DNA of 51,096 nucleotides from JBFWUM01 sp050247255 (lineage in GTDB: Bacteria; Acidobacteriota; Vicinamibacteria; Vicinamibacterales; UBA2999). The stretch spans positions 1 to 51,096 of the forward strand of contig JBFWUM010000029.1 in the NCBI GenBank assembly GCA_050247255.1, in the 5' to 3' direction. Each line of letters opens with the position of its first letter. The first letter of the stretch is position 1. The notes below the pieces were generated by a model. That model was not told the DNA's origin. It saw nothing but the letters and a program-made list of their open reading frames with translations, and made no database searches. Position numbers and translations under genes: made by a program. Below, one piece after another: positions 17,091-25,031 of this stretch.

Positions 17091-17119
17091 TTGACATACA
17101 TAGAACTACAATGTATAAG
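17091..17119 (+). promoter_or_regulatory. Promoter with PadR-type operator
   Basis: TTGACA (17091-17096) and TATAAG (17114-17119) are spaced by exactly 17 nt. Inside lies the inverted repeat ATACAT (17096-17101) and ATGTAT (17111-17116) with a 9-nt gap, the kind of site PadR proteins bind. A dimer here would cover both promoter boxes, so autorepression by the PadR gene just downstream is likely. The predicted transcription start falls only a few nt before the ATG at 17130. Confidence 0.75.
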
Positions 17120-17129
17120 ACCGTTACGT

Positions 17130-17468
17130 ATGGAGCTGGGGAAGGATCTCGTGGCCGCGTCGGCGACACCGCTGGTGCTCGCCATCCTGGCGGAGGGTGA
17201 CAGCTACGGCTACGCCATCCTGAAACGCGTCGGCGAGCTGTCGAATGGGCAGCTGCAGTGGACCGACGGGATGCTGTATCCGGTGCTGCACCGCCTCGAG
17301 CGGCTGGGGCTGGTGGCAGCGCGGTGGGGGACGTCCGACACCGGCCGGCAGCGGAAGTACTACCGCATCACCAGGGAGGGGCGGTCGCACCTGGCGGCGC
17401 AGCGGCAGCAGTGGAAGCTCGTCGACGACACGTTGCGCGGCATCTGGATGGAGGCGTGCACGGTATGA
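17130..17468 (+). CDS. PadR-family transcriptional regulator
   Basis: 112 aa. Winged helix-turn-helix: LVLAILAEGDSYGYAILKRV, QWTDGMLYPVLHRLERLGLV, then the wing RKYYRITREGRSHL, and a short dimerisation helix (WKLVDDTLRGIW). PadR repressors usually respond to small molecules. The frame is open from 17091, but that codon lies in the -35 box; MELGKDLVAASATPL at 17130 is the usual family start. GTG at 17151, preceded by GGGGAAGGA, is an alternative. The stop overlaps the next start (ATGA), a standard pairing of PadR with a permease-prefix membrane protein. Confidence 0.92.
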   Translation: MELGKDLVAASATPLVLAILAEGDSYGYAILKRVGELSNGQLQWTDGMLYPVLHRLERLGLVAARWGTSDTGRQRKYYRITREGRSHLAAQRQQWKLVDDTLRGIWMEACTV

Positions 17469-18836
17469 GCGCGACAGGCGACGCGGCGGCACTCGAAGAT
17501 CAGATCGGGCAGTGGCGCCAGTACCTGCGCCGCCGCCGCGAGATCGGCGGCCGCGACGTCGCCGAGCTCGAGGATCACCTGCGCAGCCAGGTGGCGCGGC
17601 TCACCGACACCGGCCTCGCCGCAGACGAGGCGTTCCTTGTGGCGGTGAAGCGCATGGGCAGTCTCGACGCGCTTTCACGCGAGTTCGCGCGCGAGCATTC
17701 CGAACGGCTCTGGAAGCAGCTGGTCGTTGCCGGCGACGCGACCGGGTCGGAGGAGTCCGGCCGCCGGTCCGACGCGAAAGTCGCCTTCGCGTTCGCGGCC
17801 GGGGCGGCCGCCAGCCTCAAGGCGCCGGCGCTGTTCGGCTACGCGTTCGGCGATGCCGACGCGTTTTACCTTCGCAACGCCGTCCTGCTCGTTCTGCCCT
17901 TCCTGGCGCTGTATTTCGCCTGGAAGCGCGCCCTGACGCGCGACGTGCTCGTCGGCCTGGCGGCGGCCTTCGTCGCGGCGGCCGTCTTCATGAACATCTA
18001 TCCGTTCGGGACCGGAAGCGACACCATGCGCGCTGGCGGCTCTGCACGCGCCGATTGCGCTCTGGCTCGCCATCGGCATCGCCTACACCGCCGGCCGCTG
18101 GTTTGCCGATCACGCGCGGATGGACTTCGTGCGGTTCTCGGGCGAGCTGGCGATCTACTTCGTCCTCATCGGGCTCGGCGGCGGCGTCTTCATCGCCTTT
18201 ACCGCCATGCTGTTCCAGGCCATCGGCATCGACCCCGAGCCGATCATCGAGAATTGGCTCGTCCCGTGCGGCGCGGCCGGCGCCCTGCTGGTCGCCGCCT
18301 GGCTCGTCGAGGCCAAGCAGAGCGTCATCGAGAACATGGCGCCGGTCCTGACGCGGCTGTTCACGCCGTTCTTCACCGTGCTCCTGCTGGCGTTCCTGGG
18401 GACGATGGCGTGGACCGGCAACCCGATCGATGTCGAGCGCGACGTGTTGATAGCGTTCGACCTGCTGCTCGTCCTGGTCGTCGGCCTCGTCCTCTATGCG
18501 GCTTCGGCGCGCGATCCGGAGGCACCATCCGATCTCTTCGACCGCCTGCAGCTGGTCCTCGTCGTCAGCGCGCTCGTGGTCGACATCCTGGCGCTGGCGG
18601 CCATCGGCTCTCGCATCTCGGAATTCGGGTTGACGCCGAACCGGGTGGCGGCGCTCGGCGAAAACCTGATCCTGCTGGTGAACCTCGGGTGGACGGCCGT
18701 CCTCTACGCGCGGTTCGTCGCCGGCCGCGGCGCCTTTGCCGCGCTCGAGCGATGGCAGATGGCGTATCTGCCGGTCTACTCGGTCTGGGCGGCGTTCGTC
18801 GTCGTCGCCTTCCCGCCCCTCTTCTCGTTTCTGTAG
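17465..18836 (+). pseudogene. Multi-pass membrane protein with permease-prefix region, frameshifted
   Basis: Starts at ATG 17465 inside the PadR stop. Residues 1-80 are the helical cytosolic segment often placed before permeases controlled by PadR (LEDQIGQWRQYLRRR, VAELEDHLRSQV). A first membrane set follows until about 18029 (FGTGSDTM), then the frame changes and continues as ALAALHAPIALWLAIG and MDFVRFSGELAIYFVLIG to the stop at 18836. Removing one C in the GCGCGC around 18027-18033 restores about 456 residues with roughly ten membrane helices. The layout resembles DUF4153-type proteins; this is not certain. Function unknown. The shift may be an assembly error. Confidence 0.65.
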
Positions 18837-18902
18837 GGGCCGTCGGTCAACGGATCATGGCCAACGTCATCTGGCGCGACGGCCAGGAGCTGTACCAGAC
18901 AA

Positions 18903-18931
18903 TGACGCGTTCCTCCTGACGCGCGTAGAAT
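18903..18931 (+). promoter_or_regulatory. Possible promoter of the NO reductase gene
   Basis: TAGAAT (18926-18931) lies 19 nt before the ATG, with the weak -35 TGACGC (18903-18908) at 17 nt spacing. No clear TTG-N8-CAA Fnr-type site is seen here. The space 18837-18902 holds nothing else except a 20-codon open frame (18857-18919), which I do not support as a gene. Confidence 0.35.
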
Positions 18932-18950
18932 CGCGAGAGCGGAGGTGCGC

Positions 18951-21134
18951 ATGACGTTTCGCAGGCTATGGCTGGCCTTCGGGCTGGTGGTCGCGTTGTC
19001 GTTTGCCGTGCTCGGGTGGACCGGCATCCGGATCTACCAGGAGATGCCGCCGGTTCCCGACCGGGTGGTCACCACCGATGGCCGCGAGCTGATCGGCCCC
19101 GGCGACATTTTCGATGGCCAGAACGTGTGGCAGTCGATGGGCGGCATGGAGGTCGGCTCCATCTGGGGGCACGGCAGCTACGTCGCGCCCGACTGGACCG
19201 CCGACTGGCTGCACCGCGAGGCGACGTTCATCCTCGATCGCTGGAGCGGCACGGCGGCGGGATGGGGCTCGCTTCCTCGCGCGCAGCAGGCCGAGCTCCA
19301 GAGCCGCCTCGAACAGCTCCTGCGCGAGAACACCTACCGCGACGGCACCGTGACCGTCGATCCGGTCCGCGCCGACGCCTTCGCCGCGAACGCCGCGCAC
19401 TACGCCGACGTCTTCAGCAACGGCCGCGAAGAGTACGCCATTCCCCCTGGCGCGCTCACCGACCAGGAGCACCTGCGCAAGCTGGCGGCGTTCTTCTTCT
19501 GGACGTCGTGGGCGGCCAGCACCAACCGGCCTGACGAGACGATCACCTACACCAGCAACTGGCCGCACGAGCCGCTGGTCGGCAACCGTCCGACCGGCGA
19601 CACCGTGGTCTGGACCGGCGTGAGCATCATCGTGCTGCTGGCCGGCATCGGCCTGATGGCCTCGTACTACGCCTCGATTCGCCAGCACGCGCCGCCGCCG
19701 GAGGCGCCGGTCAACGATCCGCTGCTCGGGTCGGTGCCGACGCCGTCGCAGCGCGCGGTCGTGAAGTATTTCTGGATCGTCTCGGCGCTCATCCTCGTCC
19801 AGATCCTCCTCGGCGTCGTCGTCGCCCATTACGGCGTCGAGGGGAACGCGTTCTACGGCATCCCGCTGGCCGAGTGGCTCCCGTACTCGGTTGCCCGCAC
19901 CTGGCACGTGCAGCTGGGAATCTTCTGGATTGCCACCGCCTGGCTGGCCGCGGGGCTCTACATCGGACCCGCTGTCAGCGGCGTCGAGCCGGCCTGGCAG
20001 CGCTTCGGCGTCAACCTGCTCTTCGGCGCGCTGCTCGTGGTCGTCGTCGGATCGATGGCCGGGCAGTGGGCGAGCATCAAGCAGCTGCTCGGCATCGGGA
20101 CCGCGTGGTTCTACCTCGGACACAGCGGCTACGAGTACATCGACCTCGGCCGGCTGTGGCAGATCCTCCTGCTGATCGGCCTGTTCCTCTGGCTGGCGCT
20201 GATGGTCCGCTCGGTGATGCCGGCGCTGCGCCGGGCCGACGATCAGCGTCCGTTGCTGACGATGTTCCTGATCTCGACCGTGGCGATCGCGGCGTTTTAC
20301 ATCGCCGCGCTCGGATACGGGCGTCAGACCAATCTGGCGATGGCCGAGTACTGGCGCTGGTGGGTCGTGCACCTCTGGGTGGAAGGCTTCTTCGAGGTGT
20401 TCGCGACGGTCGTCATCGCGTTCCTGTTCTCGCGCCTCAAGCTCGTGTCGATGCGCACGGCTGGCGAGGCGGCAGTGCTGTCGGCGACGATCTTCCTGTC
20501 GGGCGGCATCATCGGCACGCTGCACCATCTCTATTTCTCGGGCACCCCGACGTCGGTGCTGGCGCTCGGGTCGGTCTTCAGCGCGCTCGAGGTCGTGCCG
20601 CTGCTGTTTGTCGGCTTCGAGGCGTGGGAGAACATCCGGCTGTCCGAGCGGCGCGAATGGGTGCACAAGTACCGGTGGCCGATCTACTTCTTCGTGTCGG
20701 TGGCGTTCTGGAACCTGGTGGGCGCGGGGCTCTTCGGCTTCATGATCAACCCGCCGATCGCGCTCTACTACATGCAGGGGCTGAACACGACGCCGGTGCA
20801 CGGCCACGCGGCGCTGTTCGGGGTCTACGGCATGCTCGGTATCGGCCTGATGCTCTTCTCGCTGCGCGCGCTCGACCCGAAGGCCGAGTGGAAGGAAGGG
20901 CTGGTGAAGATCGGCTTCTGGGGGATGAACGTCGGCCTGCTGCTGATGGTCGTCCTGAGCCTGCTGCCGGTCGGGCTGATGCAGACCTGGGCCTCGGTCG
21001 AGACCGGCTACTGGTACGCGCGGAGCCCCGAGTTCCTGCAGACCGGCGTGATCGAGACCTTCCGCTGGCTGCGGGTCGTCGGCGACACGATTTTCGCCGT
21101 CGGCGCCATCGCGCTCGCGCTCTTCGTCATCGGG
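18951..21134 (+). CDS. norB: Quinol-dependent nitric oxide reductase, 3' end lost in assembly gap
   Basis: 728 residues are visible before the N-run; the family is about 750-780 aa, so only a short tail is missing. It reduces NO to N2O with electrons from quinol at the inner membrane. One N-terminal helix and a periplasmic domain of about 200 residues precede the catalytic heme-copper-oxidase-like core, which is the single-subunit qNor layout. Metal ligands are visible in RTWHVQLGIFW, HLWVEGFFEVF (HxxxE), the LHHLYF pair and VHGHAALFG. GCGGAGG lies 5 nt before ATG 18951, which decides against the GTG six nt upstream. Located beside iron-sulfur repair and Crp/Fnr genes on the other strand, it fits NO detoxification or denitrification. 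Confidence 0.93.
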
Positions 21135-21234
21135 NNNNNNNNNNNNNNNNNNNNNNNNNNNNNNNNNNNNNNNNNNNNNNNNNNNNNNNNNNNNNNNNNN
21201 NNNNNNNNNNNNNNNNNNNNNNNNNNNNNNNNNN
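21135..21234. other. Assembly gap (100 N)
   Basis: One hundred N joining two contigs; the round number suggests a gap of unknown true size. It removes the end of norB and the beginning of the multicopper oxidase, so other genes may be hidden here. Confidence 0.98.
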
Positions 21235-22338
21235 TCCCAGGACTACGTCGAGCCCGGCGGGACGTTCACCTACGACTTCACCGTTCCCGATGCGTCGTTC
21301 TTCTGGTACCACCCGCACGTGATGTCCGCTGCGCAGGTCGGCTTCGGCCTGTACGGGCCGATGCTCGTCGAGGATCCGAACGACGGCGTCGATCTCGAGA
21401 CCGAGCGCATCCTCGTGTTGAGCGACATCGACGTCACGCCGGACAACGAGCTCGAGAGCCCGGAGACCGGTGGATCCGCGGGCATGGCGTTCGGCCGCGA
21501 GGGGAACATCGTGCTGGTCAACGGGCGGCAGAAGCCGCGGGTGTCGATTCGCCCGGGCGAGACGCAGCGGTGGCGGATCGTCAACGCCGCCAAGAGCCGC
21601 TACTTCGACCTCGACGCCGGCGAGCAGCACAAGGTGCTGCAAATCGGCGGCGACGGCGGGTTCCTCGAATCCTCAGTGGAGCTGCCGACCGTGCGGCTCG
21701 CGCCCGGCGAGCGCGCCGACGTGATCCTCACGCCGAACGGCGCGCCCGGGACGGAGATCCCGGTGATTGCCCGGCTGTTCGACCGCGGCTACGGCAGCAC
21801 CGAGGCGCGGATGGAGGAGGGCATCTTCTCGCTGGTGATGAGCAACGAGCCGGCGCCGCCGCCGGTGGCGCTGCCGAGGATCACCCGCGACATCGCGCCG
21901 CTGGATCTCGCCGGCGCCGAGCCGGTGGCGATCGAGTTCAACGTGGCGCAGGACTCGGTGAGCAAGGCCTTCTACTACACGATCAACGGGCAGTCGCTCG
22001 GCAAGTTCAAGCCGGTGCAGGCGACGACCGGGACGACGCAGATCTGGACGATTACCAACCCGAGCCCGTGGTCGCACCCGTTCCACCTGCACGGCTTCTT
22101 CTTCCAGGTTCTCGACGAGAACAACCAGCCGGTGCGGCCGCTGCAGTGGAAGGACACCGTCGACGTGCCCTACAAGAAGAGTGTCAAGGTGGCGGTCAAG
22201 TACGACGATCGCCCCGGCCTCTGGATGTTCCACTGCCACATCCTCGACCACGCCGACGGCGGCCTGATGGCGTTCCTCAGCCTGGCGCGCCCGGGCGAAG
22301 CGCACCCCGAGCCGCCGCCGATCGAACATTCGCACTGA
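21235..22338 (+). CDS. Multicopper oxidase, 5' end lost in assembly gap
   Basis: 367 residues of the C-terminal two thirds. Copper ligands: WYHPH near the visible start (trinuclear cluster), HPFHLHGFFF and the final FHCHILDHADGGLM, which holds type 1 and type 3 ligands with an axial Met. The three-domain layout and the HCHILDH end match laccase/CueO/CotA-type oxidases, not the two-domain copper nitrite reductase NirK. Such enzymes oxidise metal ions or phenols, using O2. The mature protein is probably secreted, but the signal peptide is not visible. It follows norB in the same direction, though the gap prevents proof that they are neighbours. Confidence 0.88.
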   Translation, partial: SQDYVEPGGTFTYDFTVPDASFFWYHPHVMSAAQVGFGLYGPMLVEDPNDGVDLETERILVLSDIDVTPDNELESPETGGSAGMAFGREGNIVLVNGRQKPRVSIRPGETQRWRIVNAAKSRYFDLDAGEQHKVLQIGGDGGFLESSVELPTVRLAPGERADVILTPNGAPGTEIPVIARLFDRGYGSTEARMEEGIFSLVMSNEPAPPPVALPRITRDIAPLDLAGAEPVAIEFNVAQDSVSKAFYYTINGQSLGKFKPVQATTGTTQIWTITNPSPWSHPFHLHGFFFQVLDENNQPVRPLQWKDTVDVPYKKSVKVAVKYDDRPGLWMFHCHILDHADGGLMAFLSLARPGEAHPEPPPIEHSH

Positions 22339-22340
22339 GT

Positions 22341-22372
22341 TCGATGGTCGATGGTCGGTGGTCGATAGTCGG
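22341..22372. repeat. Heptanucleotide array, left side of second gap
   Basis: Period 7, unit TCGATGG with variants TCGGTGG and TCGATAG, beginning two bases after the multicopper oxidase stop. The matching array on the other side of the gap is its reverse complement. Confidence 0.85.
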
Positions 22373-22386
22373 ATGACTCTTCTAAC

Positions 22387-22486
22387 NNNNNNNNNNNNNN
22401 NNNNNNNNNNNNNNNNNNNNNNNNNNNNNNNNNNNNNNNNNNNNNNNNNNNNNNNNNNNNNNNNNNNNNNNNNNNNNNNNNNNNNN
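22387..22486. other. Assembly gap (100 N) between inverted repeat arrays
   Basis: One hundred N flanked by complementary heptamer arrays. The inverted repeat probably stopped the assembly. True length and content unknown. Confidence 0.98.
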
Positions 22487-22515
22487 CGACCACCGACCAC
22501 CGACCACCGACCAAC
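22487..22515. repeat. Heptanucleotide array, right side of second gap
   Basis: Four near-perfect units of CGACCAC/CGACCAA, the reverse complement of the unit at 22341-22372. The array stops just before the end of the YwiC-like gene, so the whole element fills the space between convergent genes. Confidence 0.85.
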
Positions 22516-22523
22516 TACCACCC

Positions 22524-23300
22524 TCACACAGCAGCCGCGCCAATGACGATCGCGGCTGTCAGTAAGGACGCGCCCATGAGCGTCCAGCCGAGGCGCTTCA
22601 GCTTCGCCGGCGGAGGCGGGAAGGCGGCGACGATGGTGGCTGCCAGGACGCCCGGGACAGCGGCGGCGGGAATGGTCCAGGGCAATGCCGACGCTGCCGC
22701 GAGCGCCGCGAGCGCGACGATCGCCAGGCCCGACAGCGTGAAGACCGCGCGGCTGGTCCGGCTCGAGGCTACCGGATCCCCTCCGCCGCGCACGCGCAGG
22801 ATCACCACGCGGACGGCGAGCGTGCTCAGCACCGAGAACAGCGCAAATGGAATGGCGATCGTGAGCGCCTGGCGCATGGTCCCGCCTCCGGCCACCGCGA
22901 TGGGAACCGCCACGGTCGAGAACGCGATGGCGGCGGTCACCTCGCCGTACCACGTCTTCTCGCGGTGGGTCACCGTGCAGGCGGACAGGAGGATCGCGGG
23001 AATCAGCGGCACCGCCAGCGACCAATAGGCAGACGGCTCCAGCGCGGCGAGAGCCCCGAGCCCCGCACCAAGTGCCGCCAGCGTGAAGGTGACGAACGCG
23101 AGGCGTGCGCGCGGCCCCTGGTCGCGCAACGCGCGCGGGCCGCGGTGACCGAGCAGGATTTCTGCGGGTTCGTGGGCGAGGAATGTGGCGATGGCCGCCG
23201 TCGCGATCAGCAGTCCGGCGGGGGAGCCGCCGGCCACCACCAGGGCGGTGGCCAGCGGGAACCCGAGCTGCCCGTAGGCGCCGTGTTCCCGGGGCAGCAT
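22524..23300 (-). CDS. YwiC-like membrane protein
   Basis: 258 aa with about eight membrane helices. The N-terminal PREHGAYGQLGFPL and the AHEPAEILLGHRG segment are characteristic of the YwiC-like family. In Bacillus the ywiC gene lies in an anaerobic nitrate respiration region; its biochemical role is unknown. It begins 7 nt after the ric stop, so it closes a DUF1858-ric-ywiC operon. The link with ric and the NO reductase opposite supports a function in nitrogen-oxide metabolism, by context only. Confidence 0.8.
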   Translation of the reverse strand: MLPREHGAYGQLGFPLATALVVAGGSPAGLLIATAAIATFLAHEPAEILLGHRGPRALRDQGPRARLAFVTFTLAALGAGLGALAALEPSAYWSLAVPLIPAILLSACTVTHREKTWYGEVTAAIAFSTVAVPIAVAGGGTMRQALTIAIPFALFSVLSTLAVRVVILRVRGGGDPVASSRTSRAVFTLSGLAIVALAALAAASALPWTIPAAAVPGVLAATIVAAFPPPPAKLKRLGWTLMGASLLTAAIVIGAAAV

Positions 23301-23307
23301 GGACGTG

Positions 23308-24003
23308 TTACGCGGCGACTGGCTGTTTCAGCGCGCGCGGGAACAGCACGTTGTTCTCGAGGTGCACGTGCAGGTGCATCGTGCTCTCGAACTCGGCCAG
23401 CCCCTGGTAGAGCGCCCGCGCCGTGGCGCAGGCCCAGCCCGGCACGGCGTAGCCGGCCGTGATCCGGCTCAATTCGGCCAGCAGCTCGCCGGCGCGATCG
23501 TGCTCGTGCTCCATCACGGCAATCGGCTGTCCGATCGGCATCATCGGCGCGGTGCCCGCCTCGCCGGCGCGGATCACGGGGAAGAGCACCTGCTCTTCCT
23601 TCCACATGTGCTGGATCAGGTCCGCCGACAGCTCACGAACGATTGCGTCGATCCGCGAGAGCGTCGACTCGTCCTTCGCGCCGTGCACCTTCAGCACCTT
23701 CGCCGCCATCGTTTCCAGCCGCGGCAGTTCTTCGCGCAGCGGGTTGTGATACGTAGCGACGATGAAGTCGATGATGTCGGCCAGCGGCGCCTGGCGCCAG
23801 TCGCGCTGATCCACGGGACCCTGGGCGCCGGCCTCGATCTCCCGGGCCACTGCATCGAAGGACAGCCCCTGCTCCTCGCACACGGTGGCCAGCGGCCGCC
23901 TGCCGCCGCAGCAGAAGTCGATGTTGTGGCGACCGAAGACGCGGACGCTCGAAGGAACGGCTGAGGCGATGTCGGCGACGGTGGTCTGCGGCGTGATGGT
24001 CAT
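23308..24003 (-). CDS. ric: Iron-sulfur cluster repair di-iron protein Ric (ScdA/YtfE)
   Basis: 231 aa. Residues 1-60 are the ScdA N-terminal domain with HNIDFCCGGRRPL; the rest is a hemerythrin-like four-helix bundle that binds two irons (VATYHNPLREELPRLE, IQHMWKEEQVLFP, MEHEHDRAGELL, MHLHVHLENNVLFPRA carry the His/Glu ligands). The protein repairs Fe-S clusters damaged by NO or peroxide. The start overlaps the DUF1858 stop (ATGA), so the two are translated together. A possible Crp/Fnr site at 24273-24286 lies before the operon. Confidence 0.95.
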   Translation of the reverse strand: MTITPQTTVADIASAVPSSVRVFGRHNIDFCCGGRRPLATVCEEQGLSFDAVAREIEAGAQGPVDQRDWRQAPLADIIDFIVATYHNPLREELPRLETMAAKVLKVHGAKDESTLSRIDAIVRELSADLIQHMWKEEQVLFPVIRAGEAGTAPMMPIGQPIAVMEHEHDRAGELLAELSRITAGYAVPGWACATARALYQGLAEFESTMHLHVHLENNVLFPRALKQPVAA

Positions 24004-24236
24004 GATGGCGATCCTTGGTCCTGGGGTCGGCCGCCGGTGACCCCGGCGCAGCTGAGGGCTGCGGCCAGCTCCTCCGCGTCGAGGTTGTAGATGCGCGCGG
24101 CATCGGCCACGGTTTCAAACTGCGCGAACGGGCAGCCGACACAGCTCATCGCCCGCTCGACGAACACACCGGCCGCTGCCGGGGTGGAGGCCAGCACGTC
24201 GGCGACGAGCATGGTGAGTACGGTGCCCTGTGCCAT
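24000..24236 (-). CDS. DUF1858 small protein with CxxC motif
   Basis: 78 aa from the ATG at 24236 (an ATG three codons upstream is possible). The DUF1858 pattern is clear: MLVADVLASTPAAAGVFVERAMSCVGCPFA, with two Cys in SCVGC, then helix DAARIYNLDAEELAAAL. The same type of domain forms the N-terminus of Ric proteins; here it is also a separate gene in front of ric. It may bind or deliver a metal or cluster; function unproven. Confidence 0.85.
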   Translation of the reverse strand: MAQGTVLTMLVADVLASTPAAAGVFVERAMSCVGCPFAQFETVADAARIYNLDAEELAAALSCAGVTGGRPQDQGSPS

Positions 24237-24272
24237 GTGATCCAAGAATGCCCCGTCCAGGGATGCGCGTCT

Positions 24273-24286
24273 TTGCGCGCGGTCAA
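24273..24286 (-). promoter_or_regulatory. Possible Crp/Fnr-family operator before DUF1858-ric
   Basis: TTGCGCGCGGTCAA has the TTG-N8-CAA form of NnrR/DNR/HcpR/FNR sites. It lies 37-50 nt upstream of the DUF1858 start, where an activator would bind. The half sites differ (TTGCG and TTGAC), so affinity is uncertain. The Crp/Fnr regulator encoded 90 nt away is the natural candidate. Confidence 0.4.
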
Positions 24287-24306
24287 ACGCGCGCCGTCAG
24301 ACGTGG

Positions 24307-24327
24307 GGCACCCCGTTACGGGGTGCC
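24307..24327 (-). terminator. Perfect palindrome after the Crp/Fnr gene
   Basis: GGCACCCCG and CGGGGTGCC form a 9-bp stem with a TTA loop, one base after the Crp/Fnr stop codon. No T-tract. It probably ends the upstream four-gene operon and separates it from the DUF1858-ric operon. A 7-bp version sits at 9832-9850. Confidence 0.55.
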
Positions 24328-24328
24328 A

Positions 24329-25024
24329 TCAAATGTCGTCCGCGATCTTCAACAACCCGTGCGGATCGCGGATCACCATCCGCTGCCGCCCCGCTTCGAG
24401 CAGCCCGGCCGCCTCCCAGCGGCTGACGATCCGGCTGACGGTAAAGAGGGTCGTGCCGGTCATCTGCGCGATGTCCTCGCGCGAGAGCGGCAGGTCGACG
24501 AGCACCCCGCCCTCGACCCGCTTGCCCGCGTGCTGCACCAGCCGGAGCAGTGCCCGCGCCACCCGCCGCTCGACCTTGTCGGTGGCGAGCTGGCGGTACT
24601 GCACCTGCAGTTCCTGGAGCCGCGCCTGCACGAAGCGCAGCGCGTTCATCGCCAGCCTGGGATGCCGCTCGATGAGTCCGGCCATCGCCTGGCCCGGCCA
24701 CTCGAAGGCGGTGGACTCGGTGACCGCCTCCGCCGTAATCGGATACGTCCCGCCGCTGAAGGCGGCGACGCCGCCGAAGGCATCGCCCGGGGCGAGCAGG
24801 CGCAGCACGACGGTGTGCCCTTCGGGACTGAGCTGCGTGATCTTCACCGAGCCGGCCTGCAGCACGTAGAACGCGTCGGCCGGATCGCCCTCCGCGAAGA
24901 ACGTCGATCCGCCGGCAACCGCGCGAGACCGCGCGGACGCGGCGACCTCCTGCAGCGCGGCGGGACCGAGGCCGCCGAAAATCGCGACCCCGGTCAGCAG
25001 GCTGGCGTCAGGCGCGGTCGCCAC
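24329..25024 (-). CDS. Crp/Fnr-family transcriptional regulator
   Basis: 231 aa from GTG 25024, 8 nt after the adaptor gene; the frame upstream is a shadow. Residues 15-130 are the cyclic-nucleotide-binding-like sensor fold (FFAEGDPADAFYVLQAGSVKI, LAPGDAFG); residues 150-225 the helix-turn-helix (LSREDIAQMTGTTLFTVSRIVSRWEAAGLL). No N-terminal Cys cluster, so not an oxygen-sensing Fnr; heme-based NO sensing as in DNR is possible. The recognition helix has Phe where Fnr has the base-reading Glu (FTVSR against ETISR). It is last in the exporter operon and next to the ric operon, so it may control both. Confidence 0.88.
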   Translation of the reverse strand: MATAPDASLLTGVAIFGGLGPAALQEVAASARSRAVAGGSTFFAEGDPADAFYVLQAGSVKITQLSPEGHTVVLRLLAPGDAFGGVAAFSGGTYPITAEAVTESTAFEWPGQAMAGLIERHPRLAMNALRFVQARLQELQVQYRQLATDKVERRVARALLRLVQHAGKRVEGGVLVDLPLSREDIAQMTGTTLFTVSRIVSRWEAAGLLEAGRQRMVIRDPHGLLKIADDI

Positions 25025-25031
25025 GCGGGCC

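Noticed and set aside
18857..18919. 20-codon peptide (MANVIWRDGQELYQ...) before norB
   Set aside because: No SD site or known family; overlaps the presumed promoter of norB.
18966..20807. 613-codon minus-strand frame opposite norB
   Set aside because: Highly charged low-complexity shadow; norB motifs are unmistakable on the other strand.
21235..22338. Copper nitrite reductase NirK
   Set aside because: Three-domain multicopper oxidase pattern with HPFHLHG and HCHILDH is laccase-like; NirK is a two-domain protein with different ligand spacing.
22341..22515. CRISPR array
   Set aside because: Repeat period is 7 nt with no spacers and no cas genes; a simple tandem repeat.
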